64,000 bases of DNA from Halanaerobiaceae bacterium ANBcell28 (GTDB taxonomy: Bacteria > Bacillota > Halanaerobiia > Halanaerobiales > DTU029), in assembly GCA_037623315.1 (NCBI GenBank), contig JBBJJH010000002.1:1-64000 (forward strand). The letters run 5' to 3'. The notes beneath the pieces are model-generated. The model worked only from the letters and a program-made list of their open reading frames with translations, was not told the origin of the DNA and searched no databases. Shown piece by piece: positions 35,212 through 43,150 of the stretch; position 1 is the stretch's first letter, and each line of letters begins with the position of its first letter. The position numbers were made by a program, and so were the translations under genes.

Positions 35212-38200
35212 ATGAATAAGAAAACATTGTTTAATGACGGATGGGAATTTGCTAAAAGTGAATTAGGGCTTGCGTCAGCAGATGGTCTTGAATTTAAAGC
35301 TATTGATATCCCTCATGACTGGCTGATATACAATACATTAGATCTTTATGAAAATAGTATTGGCTGGTATAGGAAAAAATTCAATTGGAATAAAGAAGCT
35401 GATGAAGTTCTTCTATATTTTGATGGTGTTTATATGGATTCGACTCTTTACGTTAATGGAGAGTTTGTAGGAGAATGGAAATATGGTTATTCTTCCTTTG
35501 AACATGATATTACAGATTCACTCCAGGAAGGTGAAAATGAAATCTTGCTAAAAGTAGTACATCAAAGTCCTAATAGTAGATGGTACTCAGGGGCTGGTAT
35601 TTATCGCAATGTCTGGCTAAAAACAAGGGGCAAGGATCATATAGTAACAGATGGAATATATCTAAGCACTAAGAAAACAGATAATAGCTGGCAAGTGGAA
35701 ATTGATACTGAATTAGATATCTGCAATGATGTAGAGCTTGTTCATAGTATTTTCTATAATGAGCAATTGCTTACTAGTTCAAAGAAAATTGTTAAAGGTA
35801 AGGGGTCTAATTTAGTTGATCAACAGGTACTAGAAATTAATGATCCTGAATTATGGGGTCCGGATGAGCCAAACCTTTATCAGCTTACTACTGATTTGTA
35901 CATAATTAAAGACCTTGAAGGGGATCAAATAAGGGAAAAAATTGAGTCTATTACACAGAACATTGGCTTTAAAGATGTATTACTTGATCCAGACAGGGGT
36001 TTTATGCTAAACGGTAAAAAAATCAAGTTGAACGGGGTTTGTGAACACCATGATTTAGGTGCCTTAGGAGCTGCTTTTAATAAATATGCCCTTAAGAGAA
36101 GGTTTAAAATATTGAAAGATATGGGTGTTAACGCTATTAGAACAGCTCATAATATGCCAGCTAAAGAGCTGATGGATTTAGCAGATGAGATGGGATTACT
36201 TGTAGTATCTGAAGCCTTTGATATGTGGGAAAGACCTAAAACAGAATATGATTATGCCAGATTCTTTAATGACTGGGCCGCTAAAGATGTGGAAAGATGG
36301 GTGAAACGAGATAGAAATCACCCCAGTCTGATAATGTGGAGTATTGGTAATGAGGTATATGATACCCATGCTGGGGAGCGAGGACAGGAAATTACCAGGA
36401 TGTTAATGGATTTTGTCTTAAAGTATGACCCTAAGGAAAATGGGAAAGTTACCTTTGGATCTAATTACATGCCCTGGGAGAATACTCAAAAATGTGCTGA
36501 TATCATAAAGATTCCTGGATATAATTATGCAGAGAAATACTATGAAAAGCATCATGCAGAACATCCAGATTGGGTTATTTATGGTAGTGAAACTGCATCA
36601 GTTGTTCAAAGTAGAGGTGTTTATCACTTCCCTTATCAACAATCAATACTTGCTGATGATGATGAGCAATGCTCTGCACTGGGAAATAGTAGTACTAGTT
36701 GGGGAGCAGATTCACCAGAAGCATGTATTGTAGCTGAGAGGGATACACCTTTTTCACTGGGGCAGTTCCTCTGGACTGGTTTTGACTACATTGGTGAGCC
36801 AACACCCTATCATACCAAGAACTCATATTTTGGACAAATAGATACTGCAACTTTCAAAAAAGATCCTTACTATATATATCAAGCCGGATGGACAGATTAC
36901 AAAGAAAATCCTATGGTTTATATATTCCCTTATTGGGACTTTAGCAAAGGTCAAATAATTGATGTGAGGGTATGTTCAAATGCCCCCAAAGTAGAGCTGC
37001 AACTAAATGGTGAAAGCATAGGTACTTATGATATTGATCATGAAAATGGAAAAGCAGATGAACTTGTAGCCTGGTGGAAGATTCCTTATCAAGAAGGTGA
37101 GTTAAAGGCATTAGCTTATGATGAAAAAGGAAATCTTATTGCTACTGATATACGCAAATCATTTGGAGATGCTAAAAAGATTTCTTTAAAGGCTGATAAA
37201 GAACAGTTGATAGCCAATGGACAGGACTTGATATTTGTAGAAATAAGTATGGAAGATGAAGATGGTAATATTGTAGAGAATGCAAATAATAGAGTCCATG
37301 TTCAAGTTTCTGGTGCTGGACGTCTAGTAGGCCTTGATAATGGTGATAGTACTGATTATGACCAGTATAAAGGTCTAAGTAGAAGATTGTTTAGTGGTAA
37401 GCTAATGGCTATTATTGCAGCTACTTTTGAGACAGGTAAAATTCAAATAGAAGTCTTTTCTCAAGGGATGGAATCTGAAATATTAGAATTTCAGGCTCAG
37501 GAAAGTAATGAGTATTTAAAAGGTATTTCTGCAATAACAAGTAATACAAAAATGCCAATTGTTATGGGAAGTGATGAGGAAATACCTCTGCGTAAAATTG
37601 AACTTATTAGTGAATTAGGACAAGTATTTAATGAGTCAAGAAAAGAGATGACAGTAAAAGCTAAATTATATCCAGAAAATACTTCATTTCAAGAATTGGA
37701 ATGGGCTGTAGTAAATGATGCAGGAATTGAATCTAATATTGCTACGGTGGAAGCCAATGGAACTCAGGCTAAAATAGCTGCCATGGGTGATGGAGAATTT
37801 CGCCTTCGTTGTATGAGTAAAAACGGTACAGAGAAAGTAAAACTTATTTCTGAATTAGAGTTTAAGGCAGAAGGACTTGGTACTGCCTATAAGGATCCAT
37901 ATGGATTTATCACAGCAGGTCTTTTTGATTATAGCAAAGGAGAAATTAGTAATGGCAATGAAAAGGGAATAGCAACAGGTAGAGATGAAGTAACTGTAGT
38001 GGGATTCCGGGATATAGATTTTGGTGCTTATGGGTCTGATACAATCTCTATTCCTATATTTGCTTTAAACGATGAAGAGTATACTATTGAAATATGGGAA
38101 GGGATGCCGGAAGAGGAAAGTAGTGAATTACTGGATACTGTAATCTATCAAAAAGAGTCAAAATGGAATGTCTACCAGGAAGAGACTTATCGTTTACCAA

Positions 38201-38652
38201 AAAGATTAAAAGGTATTGCCTCGCTTTGTTTTGTTTTAAAAGAACAGAAAGTACACATCAAAGGTTTTTCTTTTGAAAAGCAGAATCCTGCCTTTGAAAA
38301 AAACCTTGCTAAAAACTGCGACCATATTTATGGAGACAATTTTACTATTACAGAAAAAGCAGTTGAGGGAATTGGGAATAATGTTTCTCTGGAATTTGAA
38401 GAAATGGATTTCGGAAATGAAGGTGCCAGTAGGCTTGTAATTAGTGGTAATTCATCTATAGATAAAAATACTATTCATGTCAGGTTTGACAATGAAGAAG
38501 GACAGGATAATCAAATTATTGAGTTTGCTGAATCAGATGGCTATCAAGAAAGGGTAATTGATTTGGATAAGGTGAGAGGGAAGCAAAAAGTTACTTTTGT
38601 ATTCTTACCTGGTTCGAATTTTGATTTTGCCTACTTCCGTTTTGAGAGATAA
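35212..38652 (+). CDS. Glycoside hydrolase family 2 (beta-galactosidase-like)
   Basis: 1146 residues: a sugar-binding jelly roll (about 1-170), an Ig-like domain, a TIM barrel (about 270-560) with acid/base Glu381 in SIGNEVYD and nucleophile Glu460 in YGSETAS, then a DUF4982-like and further Ig-like domains and a roughly 230-residue C-terminal region with two carbohydrate-binding-like modules. No signal peptide is seen, so it appears cytoplasmic in spite of its large accessory part. It probably removes terminal beta-galactose or a related sugar from imported oligosaccharides. No sugar transporter or regulator is next to it. Confidence 0.9.
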   Translation: MNKKTLFNDGWEFAKSELGLASADGLEFKAIDIPHDWLIYNTLDLYENSIGWYRKKFNWNKEADEVLLYFDGVYMDSTLYVNGEFVGEWKYGYSSFEHDITDSLQEGENEILLKVVHQSPNSRWYSGAGIYRNVWLKTRGKDHIVTDGIYLSTKKTDNSWQVEIDTELDICNDVELVHSIFYNEQLLTSSKKIVKGKGSNLVDQQVLEINDPELWGPDEPNLYQLTTDLYIIKDLEGDQIREKIESITQNIGFKDVLLDPDRGFMLNGKKIKLNGVCEHHDLGALGAAFNKYALKRRFKILKDMGVNAIRTAHNMPAKELMDLADEMGLLVVSEAFDMWERPKTEYDYARFFNDWAAKDVERWVKRDRNHPSLIMWSIGNEVYDTHAGERGQEITRMLMDFVLKYDPKENGKVTFGSNYMPWENTQKCADIIKIPGYNYAEKYYEKHHAEHPDWVIYGSETASVVQSRGVYHFPYQQSILADDDEQCSALGNSSTSWGADSPEACIVAERDTPFSLGQFLWTGFDYIGEPTPYHTKNSYFGQIDTATFKKDPYYIYQAGWTDYKENPMVYIFPYWDFSKGQIIDVRVCSNAPKVELQLNGESIGTYDIDHENGKADELVAWWKIPYQEGELKALAYDEKGNLIATDIRKSFGDAKKISLKADKEQLIANGQDLIFVEISMEDEDGNIVENANNRVHVQVSGAGRLVGLDNGDSTDYDQYKGLSRRLFSGKLMAIIAATFETGKIQIEVFSQGMESEILEFQAQESNEYLKGISAITSNTKMPIVMGSDEEIPLRKIELISELGQVFNESRKEMTVKAKLYPENTSFQELEWAVVNDAGIESNIATVEANGTQAKIAAMGDGEFRLRCMSKNGTEKVKLISELEFKAEGLGTAYKDPYGFITAGLFDYSKGEISNGNEKGIATGRDEVTVVGFRDIDFGAYGSDTISIPIFALNDEEYTIEIWEGMPEEESSELLDTVIYQKESKWNVYQEETYRLPKRLKGIASLCFVLKEQKVHIKGFSFEKQNPAFEKNLAKNCDHIYGDNFTITEKAVEGIGNNVSLEFEEMDFGNEGASRLVISGNSSIDKNTIHVRFDNEEGQDNQIIEFAESDGYQERVIDLDKVRGKQKVTFVFLPGSNFDFAYFRFER

Positions 38653-38801
38653 TATTTTTAGATATATAATAAATAATATAAGAGTTCATAGTCACCCTCT
38701 ATAAAGAAAAATAATTTTTTTGAATTTTTTTCTTTATATATTATTTTGTATAGTGTATAATATTAACGTTGAATAAATAATTATACGAAGGAGATGATTG
38801 T

Positions 38802-40142
38802 ATGAGTAAAAAGAAGAATGTTATCATTATTGGAGCTGCCGGTAGAGATTTTCATAATTTCAATACATATTATCGTGACAATGAGAATTATAATGTAGTA
38901 GCTTTTACAGCTGCACAAATTCCTGATATAGACGATAGAAAGTATCCCGCTGAGTTAGCAGGTAGCTTATATCCTGAAGGAATACCGATATATGCTGAAG
39001 AGAAACTGGCAGAACTAATCAAAGAATTAGAGGTTGATGAATGTGTTTTTGCTTACAGTGATGTAAATTATGATTATGTCATGGGTAAAAGTGCAATTGT
39101 TAATGCAGCAGGGGCTGATTTTAAATTATTGGGACCAAATTATACTATGATTGAAAGCAAAAAACCTGTGATTTCTGTTTGTGCAGTTAGAACTGGATGT
39201 GGAAAAAGCCAGACATCTCGTAAGGTGATTGAGTCACTTATGGAGCATGGTTTAAAGGTTGTTGCAGTTAGACATCCAATGCCTTATGGTGATTTAGCAG
39301 CACAAAAGGTACAGAGATTTGCTTCTTTAGAGGATTTAGAGAAACATAATTGTACTGTAGAAGAGATGGAAGAATATGAACCACATATTACTCGTGGAAA
39401 TATTATCTATGCTGGTGTGGACTATGAAGCTATTTTAAGAGCTGCAGAAGAGGATCCAGATGGTTGTGATGTAGTAGTATGGGATGGTGGAAACAATGAC
39501 TTTTCATTCTACAGACCAGATTTAGCGCTAACAGTATTAGACCCTCATCGTCCAGGACATGAGCTGGCTTATTATCCTGGAGAAGTTAATTTGCGTATGA
39601 CAGATGTTGCTGTTATTAACAAAATTGATAGTGCCAGTACAGAAGCAATAATGCAGGTTGAAGAAAATATAAAGAAAGCTAATCCTGATGCTCTTATAGT
39701 TAAGGCAGAATCTAAAATAACTGTGGACAACCCTGAATTGATAAAAGGTAAAAGAGTACTCGTTGTAGAAGATGGACCTACCTTAACTCATGGTGAAATG
39801 AAATTAGGAGCAGGAACAGTTGCTGCTGAACGTCTTGAAGCCAAAGAACTTGTAGATCCACGTCCATATACTGTTGGTAAATTAAAAGAAACTTTTGAAA
39901 TATACAGTGATATTGGTACATTACTTCCAGCAATGGGCTATGGTAAGCAACAGTTAAATGATCTAGAAGAAACTATTAAGAATACTGATTGTGATGCTGT
40001 AATTATCGGTACTCCTATTGATCTAAGCAGAGTTATCAATATAGATAAGCCATATACAAGGGTACATTATGAACTTGATGAAGTGGGTAGTCCGAATCTT
40101 GATGAGCTAATAGATAATTTTATTAAAGAGCATAATCTATAG
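38802..40142 (+). CDS. Cyclic 2,3-diphosphoglycerate synthase-like GTPase
   Basis: 446 residues resembling archaeal cyclic 2,3-diphosphoglycerate synthetase. An N-terminal nucleotide-fold region (VIIIGAAGRDFHNFNTYY) is followed by a P-loop VRTGCGKSQTSR near residue 131. In methanogens the product is a thermoprotectant. Bacterial members are common in Firmicutes, but their product is not established to my knowledge. AAGGAGATG precedes the ATG. A terminator follows, so the gene is expressed alone. Confidence 0.8.
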   Translation: MSKKKNVIIIGAAGRDFHNFNTYYRDNENYNVVAFTAAQIPDIDDRKYPAELAGSLYPEGIPIYAEEKLAELIKELEVDECVFAYSDVNYDYVMGKSAIVNAAGADFKLLGPNYTMIESKKPVISVCAVRTGCGKSQTSRKVIESLMEHGLKVVAVRHPMPYGDLAAQKVQRFASLEDLEKHNCTVEEMEEYEPHITRGNIIYAGVDYEAILRAAEEDPDGCDVVVWDGGNNDFSFYRPDLALTVLDPHRPGHELAYYPGEVNLRMTDVAVINKIDSASTEAIMQVEENIKKANPDALIVKAESKITVDNPELIKGKRVLVVEDGPTLTHGEMKLGAGTVAAERLEAKELVDPRPYTVGKLKETFEIYSDIGTLLPAMGYGKQQLNDLEETIKNTDCDAVIIGTPIDLSRVINIDKPYTRVHYELDEVGSPNLDELIDNFIKEHNL

Positions 40143-40194
40143 CTTGTAAGAATAAGTATTATAAATAAGTACAAGTATATTAAGTATATATCTA

Positions 40195-40236
40195 AGAGAG
40201 CTATGGTATTATAATTTCATGGTTCTCTTTTTCTTT
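40195..40236 (+). terminator. Rho-independent terminator
   Basis: AGAGAGCTATG (40195-40205) pairs with CATGGTTCTCT (40218-40228), with G-U wobble, and a T-rich run follows. It ends the cyclic-diphosphoglycerate-synthase-like gene. Confidence 0.7.
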
Positions 40237-40268
40237 TGATCCTATTATACAGAGTAGAGGTGAATAGT

Positions 40269-41084
40269 TTGGCACTGCTAGATGAAAGTACAAAAGCGAA
40301 GTTATACAACATTGTCTTTGAGACTGACACAAAGTCAGGCAAAAAATTTGATCTTATTGTAATTATTATTATTTTAGGGAACACTCTTTTAACTATTTTA
40401 GAGAGCGTAGATAGTATTATGCAAAGCTATCAAATGATAATTACATTTCTGGGCTGGGCATTTTTACTTCTTTTTACACTTGAATATCTTTTAAGGCTTC
40501 TAGTTGTAAATAATAGATATAAATATTTATTAAGTTTCTTTGGTATTGTTGACCTTTTAGCCATTTTGCCATTATTCTTTGTTTTCTTTATGCCTCAATT
40601 ACGCTATTTAGTTCTTTTTAGGGTCTTTAGGTTGTTTAGATTATTTAGTATCTTTAAAATGGGTCGTTATATAGAAGAATCTACATATTTAATTAAGGCT
40701 CTAAAGGCAAGTAGGCCTAAGATTACTGTTTTTCTTGTTACTATTATTTTTATCATTATTATTGTTGGTTCATTTATGTATATCGTTGAAGGTCCAGAAA
40801 GTGGCTTTGACAGTATTCCCACTTCTATGTACTGGGCTGTCGTCACAGTATCTACAGTTGGATATGGTGATATTTCTCCTAATACTGCTGTGGGGAAAAT
40901 GATATCTAGCCTGCTAATGATTATTGGTTATGGAATTATAGCTGTTCCTACAGGGATTATCTCCCATGAATTAGCCATGACCTCTAAAAAAGACGAGTTA
41001 AGGAAGGTATGTGACAATTGTTCAGCAGAATATTATTCTTCAGATGATAAGTTTTGTTCAAAGTGTGGTACTATGCTTGAATAA
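40269..41084 (+). CDS. Voltage-gated-type K+ channel with zinc-ribbon tail
   Basis: About 271 residues with six membrane segments, an arginine-rich S4-like stretch (LFRVFRLFRLFSIFKMGRY) and the K+ selectivity filter TVSTVGYGDISP. After the last segment comes a short C-terminal zinc ribbon with two CxxC pairs (CDNCSAEYYSSDDKFCSKCG). The TTG start (40269) is chosen because GAGGTGA lies 8 bases upstream. The zinc ribbon is an unusual addition that could sense metal or redox state or mediate assembly. Confidence 0.85.
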   Translation: MALLDESTKAKLYNIVFETDTKSGKKFDLIVIIIILGNTLLTILESVDSIMQSYQMIITFLGWAFLLLFTLEYLLRLLVVNNRYKYLLSFFGIVDLLAILPLFFVFFMPQLRYLVLFRVFRLFRLFSIFKMGRYIEESTYLIKALKASRPKITVFLVTIIFIIIIVGSFMYIVEGPESGFDSIPTSMYWAVVTVSTVGYGDISPNTAVGKMISSLLMIIGYGIIAVPTGIISHELAMTSKKDELRKVCDNCSAEYYSSDDKFCSKCGTMLE

Positions 41085-41152
41085 TTAAAATATGATTTTA
41101 GTATTTTATACAATGAAATCTTTGGATTATGGAAAGAATTTTTTTTGAATTC

Positions 41153-41181
41153 TTGAATCCTAAAAAGACTTATGCTATAAT
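41153..41181 (+). promoter_or_regulatory. Promoter of the hflX leader transcript
   Basis: TTGAAT (41153-41158), exactly 17 bases, TATAAT (41176-41181). Transcription from about 41188 would give a leader of nearly 390 bases before hflX. Confidence 0.75.
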
Positions 41182-41212
41182 ATTAGTAATATTTAGGAAA
41201 AGGGGTGTGCGA

Positions 41213-41248
41213 ATGATTTTTGCAATGAGGAAACGTTATTTAGGATAA
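41213..41248 (+). CDS. Predicted hflX leader peptide, 11 residues
   Basis: An ATG preceded at the right distance by AAAAGGGGTG opens a frame reading MIFAMRKRYLG and stop. It lies about 25 bases after the likely transcription start, inside a long leader ending in a terminator. It fits a translated leader peptide controlling attenuation by ribosome stalling; the MRKR core is similar in character to the basic stalling motifs of macrolide leader peptides. Translation is inferred only from the ribosome site and position. Confidence 0.55.
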   Translation: MIFAMRKRYLG

Positions 41249-41437
41249 TCTAAATAATAGAATAAGGTTAAGCAATTTGGTATTTTAAGCTTTGAAGTAT
41301 ATTTAAGGCTTTTTTTGTGAACCTTATTTGTGGATTCTTGCATGAACATTCATACACTTTTAATACGATTTTTATAGAGTTAATATATAAACTGTAATTC
41401 CACGGTTTATAATCTTCTATATTATTATGAGTATATA

Positions 41438-41479
41438 AGAGCTGTTGATGAATTCTGTTCATCTATAGCTCTTTTTCTT
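41438..41479 (+). terminator. Attenuator terminator upstream of hflX
   Basis: AGAGCT (41438-41443) pairs with AGCTCT (41467-41472), with an inner stem GATGAA / TTCATC and a T-rich tract after it, about 100 bases before the hflX start and with no gene ending just before. An upstream segment (about 41342-41354, ATGAACATTCAT) could pair with part of this stem to form a competing antiterminator. Confidence 0.75.
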
Positions 41480-41576
41480 TATAGAATGGTCAGTATCAAG
41501 AATTCAAATTTAGATTAAGAAAGTGGAATTTGATAATCAAGTGATGAGTCTAATTTGAGTTTAAAAGGAGAGATTT

Positions 41577-42839
41577 ATGATGCAAGAAAAAAATAGAACC
41601 ATTATAGTAGGGGCCAATATAAATAATCAGCCCAATTTTAAAGAATCAATGGAAGAATTAGAAAACTTGGCTTTAGCCTGTGAATTGGAAGTTGTTGATC
41701 AATTAGTACAAAATTTAAATAACTTCGATACTAAATATTATATAGGCTCTGGAAAAGTTAAAGAACTAGATTTTCTGATAGCTGAGAATGAAGCAGATAT
41801 TGTAGTTTTTGATAATGAACTTTCCCCATCACAGCTAAGAAATCTTGAAGAGGCTTTAGAAATAAAAATTATGGATAGAACTTCTCTTATTTTGGAGATA
41901 TTTGCAAAACGTGCTCAAACAAAAGAAGCTAAAATTCAGGTTGATTTAGCTAGTCTTCAGTACATGTTACCAAGACTTATTGGGACAGATCAATCATTGA
42001 GCCAGCAAACCGGTGGAGTAGGGGCTATAACCAGAGGTGCAGGAGAGAAGAAACTTGAACTAGACCGAAGGACAATTCAACGGAGGATATCAAAATTAAA
42101 AAAAGAATTAGAATCAATTTCTACTGAACGTGATGTTCAACGCAAGAGAAGAGTGGAGGAAAATCTCCCCAATGTGGCCCTGGTAGGCTATACAAATGCG
42201 GGTAAGTCTAGTTTGATGAATGCGATGCTTGAACTTTATCAGGAATCAAAGGAGAAAACAGTCTTTGAAAAGGATATGTTGTTTGCCACCCTGGAAACTT
42301 CAGTAAGAAGTATTACACTACCTGACAACAAAAGTTTTTTTCTATCTGATACAGTTGGATTTGTGAATAATTTGCCTCATAATTTAATCAAGGCTTTTCG
42401 TTCAACTTTACAGGAAGTTAGAGAGGCAGATCTTTTGCTACATGTTGTAGATTATTCAAACCCTAACTATGACCAACAAATAGAGACTACAAATAAGACC
42501 TTAGAAGAAATAGGGGCAGCAGATATTCCGGTGATTTACGTTTATAATAAAGCTGATTTGACTGATACGGAGATTCCTTTTGTAAAAGAGGATACAGTAT
42601 ATATTTCTGCTACTAAAAAAATAGGCATAGATGTTTTGGTAGAACTTATTAGCGAAAATGTATTTAGTGAATATATAGAATGTCAACTGCTTATTCCTTA
42701 TGATCAAGGCAGTGTAACTTCATATTTTAATGAAAATGCCTATGTAAAGGAAGTTGAGCATAAATATGATGGTACTTTATTAACAGTAGAGTGTAGTAAG
42801 GTAGATTATCAACGATATGAGGAATTTGTTTGTAATTAA
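41577..42839 (+). CDS. hflX: GTPase HflX (ribosome-splitting factor)
   Basis: 420 residues: an N-terminal HflX-specific domain (about 1-110) with ELSPSQLRNLEEAL, a glycine-rich loop near residues 140-160 (QQTGGVGAITRGAGEKKLEL), a coiled linker, then a GTPase domain with G1 GYTNAGKSS, G3 DTVGFV and G4 NKAD. HflX binds the 50S subunit and splits stalled 70S ribosomes; some homologues (HflXr of Listeria) confer resistance to lincosamides and macrolides. AGGAGAG precedes the ATG. The long leader with a small frame and terminator suggests antibiotic-inducible expression by attenuation. Confidence 0.92.
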   Translation: MMQEKNRTIIVGANINNQPNFKESMEELENLALACELEVVDQLVQNLNNFDTKYYIGSGKVKELDFLIAENEADIVVFDNELSPSQLRNLEEALEIKIMDRTSLILEIFAKRAQTKEAKIQVDLASLQYMLPRLIGTDQSLSQQTGGVGAITRGAGEKKLELDRRTIQRRISKLKKELESISTERDVQRKRRVEENLPNVALVGYTNAGKSSLMNAMLELYQESKEKTVFEKDMLFATLETSVRSITLPDNKSFFLSDTVGFVNNLPHNLIKAFRSTLQEVREADLLLHVVDYSNPNYDQQIETTNKTLEEIGAADIPVIYVYNKADLTDTEIPFVKEDTVYISATKKIGIDVLVELISENVFSEYIECQLLIPYDQGSVTSYFNENAYVKEVEHKYDGTLLTVECSKVDYQRYEEFVCN

Positions 42840-42875
42840 TAAATATGAAAACATATAATATAAACAGTAGTCTAT

Positions 42876-42902
42876 AAAACCCCAGTAATGGGGTTTTCTT
42901 TT
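42876..42902 (+). terminator. Rho-independent terminator of hflX
   Basis: AAAACCCC (42876-42883) pairs with GGGGTTTT (42890-42897), then CTTTTG. It lies 36 bases after the stop codon. Confidence 0.85.
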
Positions 42903-43150
42903 GTAAATGACTTTTATCCAGAGATTCCACTAGCCAAATAAGTAAAGTTATAAGTAAAAAGTTCAAAGCATAAGGTGATATTTAAAAAATAATACAATAA
43001 GTGGAAAACGGAAATGTTTTATGATACAATAATAAGGAAATTTATAACATAAAGTAAATATATTATATAAATTTACAATAGAGATATAAAAGTCTGGGAT
43101 ATTTATGGTATTTATCAATTAAAAAATTTAAAAAAGTAAGGAGATGAAAA
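42903..43150. other. AT-rich intergenic stretch
   Basis: No gene, hairpin or repeat stands out. It should hold the promoter of the ankyrin gene; a TACAAT at about 43026 is one -10 candidate without a clear -35 box. GGAGATGAAAA precedes the ankyrin start. Confidence 0.5.

Noticed and set aside
41268-41462. Minus-strand frame of 64 codons in the hflX leader
   Set aside because: No ribosome site, composition not protein-like, and the stretch is better explained as a structured leader RNA.
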